This document shows positions 18,139-25,473 of a DNA stretch of 33,400 bases, one piece after another. The DNA is taken from the IMG/VR virus record IMGVR_UViG_3300007708_000013, positions 1 through 33,400 of that record. The stretch is one strand, 5' to 3'. Below the pieces are notes generated by a model. The model saw only the letters and a list, made by a program, of their open reading frames with translations, searched no databases and had not been told where the DNA came from. Positions within the stretch are counted from its first letter, which is position 1; the number at the start of each line of letters is the position of its first letter. The position numbers were made by a program, and so were the translations under genes. Source of the DNA: a virus.

Positions 18139-19944
18139 CTACTGGTCAAGTGACCTTATGAAGTACGAGGTTCCATCCTGGCCCTGGACACTTTCAGATA
18201 TAGTTACTCCTGGGTCAGTTACAACCTTTGAATTATCTGAGCAGTAGAGTCTATAGTTACTGATTGCTTCTGCAGACGTAAATGCCTTTTCATAAAAAGC
18301 TATATTATTGTATATGTTTGAAGTTCCATACTCTGTATCTAATTGATTTTGATTAAACTTAATATTCAAAGCGGGTTGGGCCAATACTATTAATATATGA
18401 TGTGAAACGTCATTTAGCAAAAATGTGGATATGTTTGTTTCCGATGTCCTATTTATACCATTTACGTATATAGCAGAAATTCCAGCTTTTGTTATTACTC
18501 CGTTTGCCCCCCATTTAATTGATGAAGATGCTGAAGAAAATAAAACATTTTGTCCCGCCCGTGGGGTAAAGAACATCTCTACTGTTCTTGGCTCTATTGG
18601 CAAATCCACAGAGAAGCCGTGACCCGAATACATTGAAAGCCCATTATATTTATTTTGCATTCTTACTGGATAATTATACTGTCCTACTGAATAGTCGTAT
18701 GCGGAGTATATTTTTGAGCCATAGTTGTCTGCGTAAAAATCTTTATTAGAATACATATCAATTTCTAGTTTGTCAAAGTAGGGTAGGTCAAAAGAAGAAT
18801 CTTGCGTGGTCATTGTTACTCTTATGTCTAATATCGGGCTTCCTGAGTTCTGGTTTTTGTTATAGTATGGCATTGGAGAATTATTTTTGCAAACTGCCCA
18901 TGGCTGATTTGGGATTTGTACTTCAACCAAAATATTATCTACATCCTGCCCATAAGAAATTCTAGAGGATACTATGTCTTCTGGATTTGATAAATACAGT
19001 CTTTCTTGAAAAGAAAATGTTTTTGTTTCTATTTCACTTGTTTTTTCAAACTCAATTCTGTTATATTCTAAATTATAATATGCATCTCCAGAGGCGAGAT
19101 CTTCTAATGCTTTTATTCCAGGATACCTGTACGAAATATCTGGTCTTACTGAAGCTAAGTTTAATGAAAAAAGAATTCCATTATTTGGGTAAACAATTTG
19201 TGAGTATTTTATCTCCTTGTATCCAACAAAATAATGATTTAATATTTTTGCTTCTTCTAGCTTATAAGAATAAATTGCAGCAGAATCAACAATAAATTTT
19301 TTGCCTGGATTTGCTGGACCCAAAGATAAGTTTAGGCTTGTATTAGTAAACTTAAATCCATTATCAACTGGGCTTTCAGAAACAATCTTCCCATTTACAT
19401 ATAAATATATATTGTCTTTAGAAAATATTCCCACAACATGCATTGCTTCATTTTTTGTAACTTTGTGCCAAACAGATTGAGTTTCGCTGCATTTAAAAAT
19501 AATATTTTCATTTTTATAAAATAGCCCAATTGAATTCTCTGCGTCTCCCATAATAAGATATTCTGCGTTGTCATCTTTATCTGGGCTAAACCATATTTCA
19601 AATGCAAAAGGTCCATCTGGATTTCTATTCATTCCAAGACCTAGTGCTTTTAGGCTTATCTGAGCATCTTCATTTATTTCTGTTCCCCTTACTCCCGCCC
19701 CTATAATAGGAAGAACTTCCATGGCTGAAGTATTAATTGCATAGCCTTCCATAGCATTTCCAGTGTAATCAATTATTGGAAGCCCGCTTACTGCGGCATA
19801 TGAAATGCCGTTATCTTTTAAATCTTGGTATGTTGGATATAATGTAGTTAAATTGCTGTATACACCAGCTTCCCCAGAACGAACTTCGTCTAATAAAAAA
19901 AATGCAACTGGGTTATCTTTTAAGACAGTATATTTATATGACAT
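18139..19944 (-). CDS. Minor tail protein with LamG/concanavalin-like domain
   Basis: The 601-residue protein begins MSYKYTVLKDNPVAFFLLDE, a start often seen in phage tail proteins with a lectin-like jelly-roll. Residues about 100-240 fit a LamG domain: PFAFEIWFSPDKDDNAEYLI, then IIFKCSETQSVWHKV, AMHVVGIFSKDNIYLYVNGK and LNLSLGPANPGKKFIVDSAA. A second, weaker sandwich-like region is seen near residues 440-560 (PRTVEMFFTPRAGQNVLFSS and HHILIVLAQPALNIKFNQNQ). Such domains bind carbohydrate or stabilise baseplates. It starts three bases after the stop of the collagen-like fibre gene and shares its transcript. Role in host-surface contact is an inference. Confidence 0.75.
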   Translation of the reverse strand: MSYKYTVLKDNPVAFFLLDEVRSGEAGVYSNLTTLYPTYQDLKDNGISYAAVSGLPIIDYTGNAMEGYAINTSAMEVLPIIGAGVRGTEINEDAQISLKALGLGMNRNPDGPFAFEIWFSPDKDDNAEYLIMGDAENSIGLFYKNENIIFKCSETQSVWHKVTKNEAMHVVGIFSKDNIYLYVNGKIVSESPVDNGFKFTNTSLNLSLGPANPGKKFIVDSAAIYSYKLEEAKILNHYFVGYKEIKYSQIVYPNNGILFSLNLASVRPDISYRYPGIKALEDLASGDAYYNLEYNRIEFEKTSEIETKTFSFQERLYLSNPEDIVSSRISYGQDVDNILVEVQIPNQPWAVCKNNSPMPYYNKNQNSGSPILDIRVTMTTQDSSFDLPYFDKLEIDMYSNKDFYADNYGSKIYSAYDYSVGQYNYPVRMQNKYNGLSMYSGHGFSVDLPIEPRTVEMFFTPRAGQNVLFSSASSSIKWGANGVITKAGISAIYVNGINRTSETNISTFLLNDVSHHILIVLAQPALNIKFNQNQLDTEYGTSNIYNNIAFYEKAFTSAEAISNYRLYCSDNSKVVTDPGVTISESVQGQDGTSYFIRSLDQ

Positions 19945-19947
19945 GTC

Positions 19948-21060
19948 TTAAATCTCTTCTAGGGCTTTAACTCTCGCTGTAAGCTCTTGTACTGCTTTAA
20001 TAAGTGGGGCAATAAACTGATCATATCTTAATGCCTGCATAGAATCTGCTTCTGACATATCCAGCTTTACCCAACCAGCAAAATCTGCTACTCCAGATGC
20101 ATCTAAAACTTCTTTTACCTCTTGTGCAATAAGTCCGTAATGAGTTCTTGATCCAGGTATAGAAACTAAATCACCATCAACTATTTCTTTACCGCCTTCA
20201 ATAAACTTATAACTTACTGGATTTAAATCGTTTATAAAATTAAGACCGAGTGTGGAGCTAACTATATCTGTCTTTAGTCGCTGATCTGATGTAGCAACTG
20301 TTCCAGTATTAGAATATATTGTTTTCCAAAATCTATTTGAAGTAACTCCTGAAGGAGCATCAATTGGCTGACCAATTGAGTATAAGTTATTTGCAAGTGG
20401 GTACCAGTTTGAATTTACTCCATACCCTACCGTAGTTGGGATATTTAAAGATATTGTAGTTGGTACTGGATCTATTGTTGCGCTTGATCCAGGAATTCCT
20501 TGCGGGCCTGTTGCTCCAGTTGCTCCAGTTGCGCCTCTTGGAATTGTAAATGCAAATACTGCTGCTGTTGAAGTTCCAGTATTTGTTACTGATGCATTTG
20601 TTCCAGGCAAACCAGTGGTGGTGGTTCCTACTGCTAAAGTGGTTGGGCCCTGTGGCCCCTGCGGCCCAGTTGGGCCAGCGGGCCCTTGTGGCAAAACTAA
20701 ATTTAATGTCTGTGTTGGTGATGTGCCAGTAATCGTTGCTGATGCAGACCCACCTTGCTCTACTGTTCCAATGCTTAATACATTAGAGGGGCCTGGACCA
20801 CCAATAATTCCATCAATACCTCTTGGTAAAGTTAGATTTAATATAGCTGCTGATGCTGTTCCAACATTAACAACAGATGCTGGAGTTGAAGCGCTAACTG
20901 TAGTTACAGAACCTATTGATAGGGTTCCTGAAGGCCCTTGTGGGCCTGGATGAGCATCGAGGTAGGCATCTACGTCAGCCGCAAGGTATCCAAGGTCTCT
21001 GGGTACGTCTGGGGTGTCTGTGTATACTGGGTATCTAAAGCCCTTACCTGTTGTGCTCAT
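19948..21060 (-). CDS. Collagen-like tail fibre with C-terminal S74-type chaperone
   Basis: This 370-residue fibre has short collagen-type GXY runs: GPQGPSG near residue 40, GPAGPTGPQGPQGP near 127-139 and GATGATGATGPQGIPG near 176-191, split by beta-rich segments of the form SIGxVxxGxxAxVxxxGTxxxxxLNLxLPxG. The C-terminus is an intramolecular chaperone: TSDQRLKTDIV (S258, D259 at the likely self-cleavage site), NPVSYKF, HYGLIAQEVKEVL and a final coiled-coil PLIKAVQELTARVKALEEI. These domains force trimer folding and then cleave themselves off. The ATG is only six bases after a TATAAT, so the message is probably leaderless. The gene follows the oxygenase operon, whose enzymes could act on the Pro or Lys residues of the GXY runs. 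Confidence 0.9.
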   Translation of the reverse strand: MSTTGKGFRYPVYTDTPDVPRDLGYLAADVDAYLDAHPGPQGPSGTLSIGSVTTVSASTPASVVNVGTASAAILNLTLPRGIDGIIGGPGPSNVLSIGTVEQGGSASATITGTSPTQTLNLVLPQGPAGPTGPQGPQGPTTLAVGTTTTGLPGTNASVTNTGTSTAAVFAFTIPRGATGATGATGPQGIPGSSATIDPVPTTISLNIPTTVGYGVNSNWYPLANNLYSIGQPIDAPSGVTSNRFWKTIYSNTGTVATSDQRLKTDIVSSTLGLNFINDLNPVSYKFIEGGKEIVDGDLVSIPGSRTHYGLIAQEVKEVLDASGVADFAGWVKLDMSEADSMQALRYDQFIAPLIKAVQELTARVKALEEI

Positions 21061-21066
21061 TTTTTT

Positions 21067-21075
21067 ATTATACCA
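21067..21075 (-). promoter_or_regulatory. Extended -10 promoter, leaderless, for the collagen-like fibre
   Basis: The minus strand reads TGGTATAAT followed by six A residues and the ATG at 21060. There is no ribosome site and no good -35. The spacing puts the transcription start on or beside the A of the start codon. Confidence 0.6.
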
Positions 21076-21080
21076 CCTAT

Positions 21081-21731
21081 CTATTTAATATATGCGTGTG
21101 CGGGGCTCATGTATCTTGTGCCAGAAGTAATAGGTTTAACTTCATGCAAATACGGGAGCTGTGATGGGAACATTATTAAACTTCCAGCCTTTGGCTTTAC
21201 AGTAATGTTTTGATTTGGGAAATGAATCTCTCCACCTTCGTAGTCATCATTAATGTAAGCAACCAATGAAAATGCTAAATCTTTATTGCCATCTTGGCCA
21301 TCAAAATGTGGGCCCATTGATTGCCCTTGATTCCATTTTTTAATTGGTATTGTGTTTATCTCTAAATTATAATGTGCTTTGTCTAAATTGTGTCCTGCAA
21401 AATATCTGTCGCTAGCCATTTCAAAAGCCATTATAAAACTATTTGCAATATATAAAGTTTTTTTATCTACTGCATCAGATCCAGTGCTTTCTTTTAGTTT
21501 AGATACAGATATATTTTTTGTAGCACCATATATCAAATTTGAATCATCGCTTGCCGTCCAATTATCCCATTTTGAAATTCTTGAATAAGAAAGTGGTTCA
21601 GAATCTATTTCTTCTATAAAAGCATTTAGTTCATTTGGAAAACTTAAAGCATTATCCCAATACCAAATATTATTTTCTAAAACCTGTAAATCAAATAGAG
21701 TAAATTGTTTAAAATCAATATCTTTTTGCAT
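21081..21731 (-). CDS. 2OG-Fe(II) dioxygenase, prolyl-4-hydroxylase-like (copy 6)
   Basis: The 216-residue enzyme uses 2-oxoglutarate and oxygen to hydroxylate a substrate that is not known here. The iron triad is complete: H142 and D144 in MGPHFDGQ, H196 in PYLHEVKP. R206 (SGTRYMSP) is placed to bind 2-oxoglutarate. The core LVAYINDDYEGGEIHFP and KPKAGSLIMFPS is shared with the other copies. The N-terminal 110 residues are unlike them (WYWDNALSFPNELNAFIEEI). It is the last gene of the operon and its ATG is one base after the previous stop. The next gene downstream is the collagen-like fibre. Confidence 0.88.
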   Translation of the reverse strand: MQKDIDFKQFTLFDLQVLENNIWYWDNALSFPNELNAFIEEIDSEPLSYSRISKWDNWTASDDSNLIYGATKNISVSKLKESTGSDAVDKKTLYIANSFIMAFEMASDRYFAGHNLDKAHYNLEINTIPIKKWNQGQSMGPHFDGQDGNKDLAFSLVAYINDDYEGGEIHFPNQNITVKPKAGSLIMFPSQLPYLHEVKPITSGTRYMSPAHAYIK

Positions 21732-21732
21732 A

Positions 21733-22485
21733 TTAATTTTCCACTTCTGAAGCAGGATATTGCTTTCCTTGTGAAGTTATTCTAAGTCCTTTATTTCTAT
21801 AATCTTCCCATTCAGCCGCCTCTTGTTTTTGAATTGCTCTTATTTCTGCAAGCTCTTCTGCCCAAGCATCTCTTACTTCTTGTGGGTAATCTGATTCTTC
21901 TCTGTCATCCCAGAATGAACCAAGGGTGTATCGTATTGCTTTCTTTACCGTTGTAACTTCATGCATATTTTCAAAGCCACCAGCAAAGGTTGCTAGGGTT
22001 CCAGTTTTTGGAACAATTGTTAAGCCATGTTTAAAGTTTAAAACTCCATCTTCAAAATCATCATTTAAATATAAAAATGTTGCATATCTACTTCTGGTAA
22101 ATGCTCCAGATACGCCTTCATTAGAAGTGTTGTCAGAATGCATATTTGCAAAAGCTCCTGGGGCCCATCTTTGTGAATGCCAACTAATTTTTGACATCTG
22201 CTTTGGATCTTTTCCAGCCATTTCTGCAGTAGCATTAATAACTCTTTGTTCTAATGTTTGAAAAAAATCTCCTGGCAATCCACATGCGATTGTATCTGGG
22301 TCATTTAATTCTGGCATGCCTGATGAGTAAGACTCGTAAAATGAAATTGGCATCCACTTAAGCTGTTCTTTTTCCATCTTAATGGCTAACACATCAATAA
22401 TTGATTTACATTCTTCTGGAGTCAGAAAGTTATCATACTGTACAATATCTGGCTTATGTCTAGTTATAATCATGTCTCTTTCCAT
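21733..22485 (-). CDS. 2OG-Fe(II) dioxygenase, prolyl-4-hydroxylase-like (copy 5)
   Basis: The 250-residue enzyme has the triad H116/D118 (ANMHSDNT) and H175 (ENMHEVTT), and R185 in AIRYTLGSFW for 2-oxoglutarate. The N-terminal motif VQYDNFLTPEECKSIIDVLA is the usual prolyl-4-hydroxylase start. The core is the most divergent of the six: FLYLNDDFEDGVLNFKHG replaces the DDYEGGELYFP form. After the catalytic domain it has a charged helical tail (EVRDAWAEELAEIRAIQKQE) of about 55 residues not seen in the others. The ATG is one base after the previous stop; an AAGGGTGG inside the upstream gene may act as ribosome site. The substrate is unknown. Confidence 0.88.
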   Translation of the reverse strand: MERDMIITRHKPDIVQYDNFLTPEECKSIIDVLAIKMEKEQLKWMPISFYESYSSGMPELNDPDTIACGLPGDFFQTLEQRVINATAEMAGKDPKQMSKISWHSQRWAPGAFANMHSDNTSNEGVSGAFTRSRYATFLYLNDDFEDGVLNFKHGLTIVPKTGTLATFAGGFENMHEVTTVKKAIRYTLGSFWDDREESDYPQEVRDAWAEELAEIRAIQKQEAAEWEDYRNKGLRITSQGKQYPASEVEN

Positions 22486-22486
22486 T

Positions 22487-23305
22487 TTAATCTAACCACC
22501 CTTTTTTAATTTCAATATAGTCTTCATATGAAAGAATTTTTCCATCATTAAAGTAAAGCATGTTTCTTTTATCTTCATAATCTATTCTTTCTGCTTCTGT
22601 TTTTGCCCATCGGTATGCCCCAAATTTTCTTTGGTTGGCTAGCCATTCTTCTGTTCCATTGTGTGGGGTCATTATAAAGTTTCTAACAAAAAACTTTTCA
22701 TTAGTATTAATTGTTTTTACTCCATGAAAGTATGGCTGGGTAGATGGGAATACTAGTATGTCTCCAGCTGCTGGCTTGTGATTAATAAGCTGTCCATCAA
22801 TATAAAACTCTATGTCTCCGCCGTCATAATCATCATTTATGTACATTGTGCATGTTATAAAAAATTTATCTCCAGGCATATCCTTTTGAGAAGTTATATG
22901 GTCTGTATGATATTGCATTGTCATTTTATTTAATAAAGTATCAATGTTTGCATTATACTTAGAGTATGAGCATCCGCTAAAATGCCATCCTTCTGGCAGA
23001 TCAATACCATGTCTTTCTACATAATCTAAAATTACTTTTTCGTAGGCCGCTTCAACTTCTTCAACAAATTTCTTTTCTTTAAGAAACATTTCATCAGACA
23101 AAACTTCTGGAGAAACTTCTCTCATATCTTTCTTTTGTGTATACGTGCCAAAATGTGCCCATGGGTCCCAGGTATTTAAAAAATACTTTCCCTCTGAAGT
23201 TTTTTCAGACTTGTTCATAATTTCATACAGTTCGTTTGGGTCCTTTAAAACATTTCTGTAGACATCTATTTTTGGATAAAGCTCTACGTAGTTTAATTCG
23301 CTCAT
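22487..23305 (-). CDS. 2OG-Fe(II) dioxygenase, prolyl-4-hydroxylase-like (copy 4)
   Basis: At 272 residues this is the longest copy. The triad is H133/D135 (MQYHTDHI) and H194 (PYFHGVKT); K204 or R208 in NEKFFVRNFIM could hold 2-oxoglutarate. The core is TMYINDDYDGGDIEFYIDGQ followed by KPAAGDILVFPS. A C-terminal part of about 60 residues (NGTEEWLANQRKFGAYRWAK) is special to this copy. Its ATG overlaps the stop of the gene before it by four bases, with AGGAG about nine bases upstream. Enzymes with this core occur in many phages, especially of aquatic bacteria, and their targets have rarely been shown. Confidence 0.88.
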   Translation of the reverse strand: MSELNYVELYPKIDVYRNVLKDPNELYEIMNKSEKTSEGKYFLNTWDPWAHFGTYTQKKDMREVSPEVLSDEMFLKEKKFVEEVEAAYEKVILDYVERHGIDLPEGWHFSGCSYSKYNANIDTLLNKMTMQYHTDHITSQKDMPGDKFFITCTMYINDDYDGGDIEFYIDGQLINHKPAAGDILVFPSTQPYFHGVKTINTNEKFFVRNFIMTPHNGTEEWLANQRKFGAYRWAKTEAERIDYEDKRNMLYFNDGKILSYEDYIEIKKGWLD

Positions 23306-23976
23306 GGTTGTTTTTCTCCTGTATGTTTTTTAATCGTCCAAAAAAATGGCGATGTAAATCTATTTCCAGATTTTACTGGACGTACTCCATGCGTATAGTG
23401 CATGTCTCCTGGGAAAAAATATGCAGCCCCTGCAACTGGCTTAAATTCAATTCCGTGTTGTGGAAAATAAAGTTCTCCGCCTTCGTAATCATCGTTAAAA
23501 TAAAATAGTCCAGCTAAATCATACCAAGGGAAATCATTAGCTCTTCCTTTTTCTGCACCAGAATGAAACTCTTTATCTGCGTGTGGCTCTTGTCTTGATC
23601 CGACTGGCCATCTAACAATTGCTGGTCCAGTCTCTTTTGCATCAACATTAAAAAATGCATCAACTTCAATTTTTAGTCTTGCAATCATACTATAAATTAA
23701 TTCTAATATGCTTGGGTCTGAAGCCATTAAAGAGTTATATGTACAGACTCTATCTTCCCAAACTCTGTGATCATATAGAACAAGGCCGTCTTCGTCTCTA
23801 TGAGTTTCTGTTATGTCCCAAACTTTGTTGTTTAGGGCAAACTTCATTAGTCTTTCTCTTTCTTCTATAGACAAGAAATCTTTGATCTCTACAATGTTGC
23901 TAGAAGAATTGCCAAAAAATCCAGATGGTGTTATAGATTTAGGCTGATTGCCGTCCCAATTATTTGATGGTTTCAT
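23302..23976 (-). CDS. 2OG-Fe(II) dioxygenase, prolyl-4-hydroxylase-like (copy 3)
   Basis: The 224-residue enzyme carries H132/D134 (RQEPHADKEF), H196 (MHYTHGVRP) and R206 (SGNRFTSPFFW), all expected ligands for iron and 2-oxoglutarate. The N-terminal IVEIKDFLSIEERERLMKFA is the common start helix of this family, and the core reads LFYFNDDYEGGELYFPQHGI. A phrase AIVRWPVGSRQEPHAD before the first His is typical of the family. Its ATG overlaps the previous stop by four bases (ATGA) and AAGGGG is the ribosome site. It belongs to the same message as its neighbours. Confidence 0.89.
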   Translation of the reverse strand: MKPSNNWDGNQPKSITPSGFFGNSSSNIVEIKDFLSIEERERLMKFALNNKVWDITETHRDEDGLVLYDHRVWEDRVCTYNSLMASDPSILELIYSMIARLKIEVDAFFNVDAKETGPAIVRWPVGSRQEPHADKEFHSGAEKGRANDFPWYDLAGLFYFNDDYEGGELYFPQHGIEFKPVAGAAYFFPGDMHYTHGVRPVKSGNRFTSPFFWTIKKHTGEKQP

Positions 23977-24695
23977 TTATTATCCCCTTGCTTCATTATA
24001 TCATTATTTACCTTTAGCCTAATTGCCTTTATTTGATGAGAGCCTATTTTTCTTTTTAAATGGTCAACTGCATCTCTATAAAAATTAGACCATGTTGCTG
24101 ATCTATTTAATTCGTAAATAACGTTAGAATACTCATTTGAGTCAAAGGACGGTTGTGGTAAACTAGAAATTGGCTTAAACGTTATTTCTGAATTGTTGAT
24201 AGAGTTTAAGTCTATTGCCATTATTGCAATTATTGGAGTTCCCGCTTTAATTGTTATAACTTCATTTGCTTTAGTTATCATCCAGGCTGCTGGTAGTTCA
24301 CCTCTAAAAAAAGATGTGCTTATTAATGTTGTAAATGGCGTTGCTCCAGCAATAAATAAATTGGGAACAGGCATGGAAATTAAACTTAAATTATCATCAG
24401 TTTTAAACATGAGCCCAGTATTAAAACTAATTGTCCCATTAGCTCTTCCAGCGTAGGCATATTTTTCGCCAGAAAGTATTTTTACGTGATCTGGTGTGCT
24501 ATCTGAAATGCCATCCCAAATAAAAGAAATGTCTTCTGGAAAAGATATGCCCCAGCCTAACTGATTTGTTAAACTAACTGGGAAACATTTATATGCATGT
24601 GCTTCATATGTATTGTCCATCCAGTCTCTTTTGGCTGACAAAGGGCTTAGCTCGCCTAGACCTTCTCTTATAACATAAGCTTCTATATTATGCAT
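23973..24695 (-). CDS. Conserved protein of unknown function (DUF6065-like)
   Basis: The 240-residue protein lies between two oxygenase genes and overlaps both. It is not an oxygenase: no HxD...H triad is seen. The pattern KRDWMDNTYEAHAYKCFPVS, LGWGISFPEDISFIWDG, GTISFNTGLMFKTDD and TLISTSFFRGELPAAWMITK recalls a family of phage and bacterial proteins that I associate, from memory, with the name DUF6065. The long beta-rich body with a repeated aromatic pattern suggests a small-molecule or sugar-binding barrel. The C-terminal 60 residues are helical and basic. Strict packing in the operon suggests that it works with the oxygenases, for instance as partner or substrate carrier. That is inference. 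Confidence 0.65.
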   Translation of the reverse strand: MHNIEAYVIREGLGELSPLSAKRDWMDNTYEAHAYKCFPVSLTNQLGWGISFPEDISFIWDGISDSTPDHVKILSGEKYAYAGRANGTISFNTGLMFKTDDNLSLISMPVPNLFIAGATPFTTLISTSFFRGELPAAWMITKANEVITIKAGTPIIAIMAIDLNSINNSEITFKPISSLPQPSFDSNEYSNVIYELNRSATWSNFYRDAVDHLKRKIGSHQIKAIRLKVNNDIMKQGDNK

Positions 24696-25401
24696 TTTGG
24701 TTTTTGCCAGTTGCCAAATCTTCTTCTACCCATTTGCTTCTCATTTGCATAAACTCTTGTCTATGAGAATGATCATTATAGTCTAGCATAGTAACAATTG
24801 AAACTTTCATTCCAGATTCAACTGGCATTGCTCTATGTGAGAACAAGTATGTAGATGGGAATATATAAAGATCTCCTGCTTTTGGCTTAATATCTAAATT
24901 AAGCTTAGGGAAATATAGGTTCCCTCCTTCATATTCATCATTTACATATGCAACTAATGAAACAGTGGCACTATAAGAAAACCCATGGTCTGCATGCTCT
25001 TGGAAGTGTTGTCCCTTGCCGTATCGAATACAGTTCATAACTTCCCAATAATTCATCTTTACGTTATACATATCGCAATAATCTTTAACTGCTGGCATTT
25101 GTGAGTCTCTTAAATCAGACCAAAGAGCATTAACCAAAGACTCTGTTGTGGATCTAGGATTTTTAATCTCTCCTATTTTAATGTCTTCGCAATCTCTATA
25201 TGAAGGTCTTTTTTCGCTGTATCCAACAAAACCAAAAGTCCACTCATACCTAGAATCATTTTCGCTAGTTGCTGAATTGCCAATTTCATTAAGCCTATTA
25301 ATGACATCAGTTTCTTTTTTAATTACGTTTCTATATACCCAAACTCCTGGGAAAAGCATTTCTTTGGAAGAAAATGCATAAGTTTCATTTAAATTTGTCA
25401 T
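24688..25401 (-). CDS. 2OG-Fe(II) dioxygenase, prolyl-4-hydroxylase-like (copy 2)
   Basis: First gene of the five-oxygenase operon, 237 residues. The triad is H136/D138 (HFQEHADHGF) and H189 (LFSHRAMPV), with K199 (SGMKVSIV) in the 2-oxoglutarate position instead of the Arg seen in copies 3, 5 and 6. The core is LVAYVNDEYEGGNLYFPKLN and KPKAGDLYIFPS. The start at ATG 25401 is chosen because a TGCTACAAT promoter ends six bases before it and there is no ribosome site, as in a leaderless message. An in-frame GTG at 25434 would lie within the terminator hairpin. It overlaps the next gene by eight bases. Confidence 0.87.
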   Translation of the reverse strand: MTNLNETYAFSSKEMLFPGVWVYRNVIKKETDVINRLNEIGNSATSENDSRYEWTFGFVGYSEKRPSYRDCEDIKIGEIKNPRSTTESLVNALWSDLRDSQMPAVKDYCDMYNVKMNYWEVMNCIRYGKGQHFQEHADHGFSYSATVSLVAYVNDEYEGGNLYFPKLNLDIKPKAGDLYIFPSTYLFSHRAMPVESGMKVSIVTMLDYNDHSHRQEFMQMRSKWVEEDLATGKNQNA

Positions 25402-25407
25402 ATACAC

Positions 25408-25436
25408 ATTGTAGCATTTATGTTTATATAGCACAA
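25408..25436 (-). promoter_or_regulatory. Extended -10 promoter, leaderless, for the oxygenase operon
   Basis: TTGTGC (25431-25436), 17 bases, TACAAT (25408-25413) with TGC directly before the -10. Six bases separate the -10 from the ATG at 25401. The -35 overlaps the terminator stem of the upstream gene. Confidence 0.6.
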
Positions 25437-25463
25437 TAGCAAGGGTTGCCCCTTGCTATTGTG
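25432..25463 (-). terminator. Strong hairpin terminator after the Fn3/FFAPPG gene
   Basis: A perfect 14-bp stem (CACAATAGCAAGGG with its complement) closes a 4-base loop, ten bases after the stop codon of the gene at 25474. There is no long T-tract after it on the minus strand, but the stem is strong and perfectly placed. Confidence 0.75.
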
Positions 25464-25473
25464 TTGTATATTA

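Noticed and set aside
20615-20953. Plus-strand frame rich in GPCGPCGP
   Set aside because: It is the antisense image of the collagen-type repeats of the minus-strand fibre.
25402-25434. Longer N-terminus for the first gene of the oxygenase operon (GTG at 25434)
   Set aside because: The added codons run through the terminator stem and the promoter and no ribosome site precedes them.
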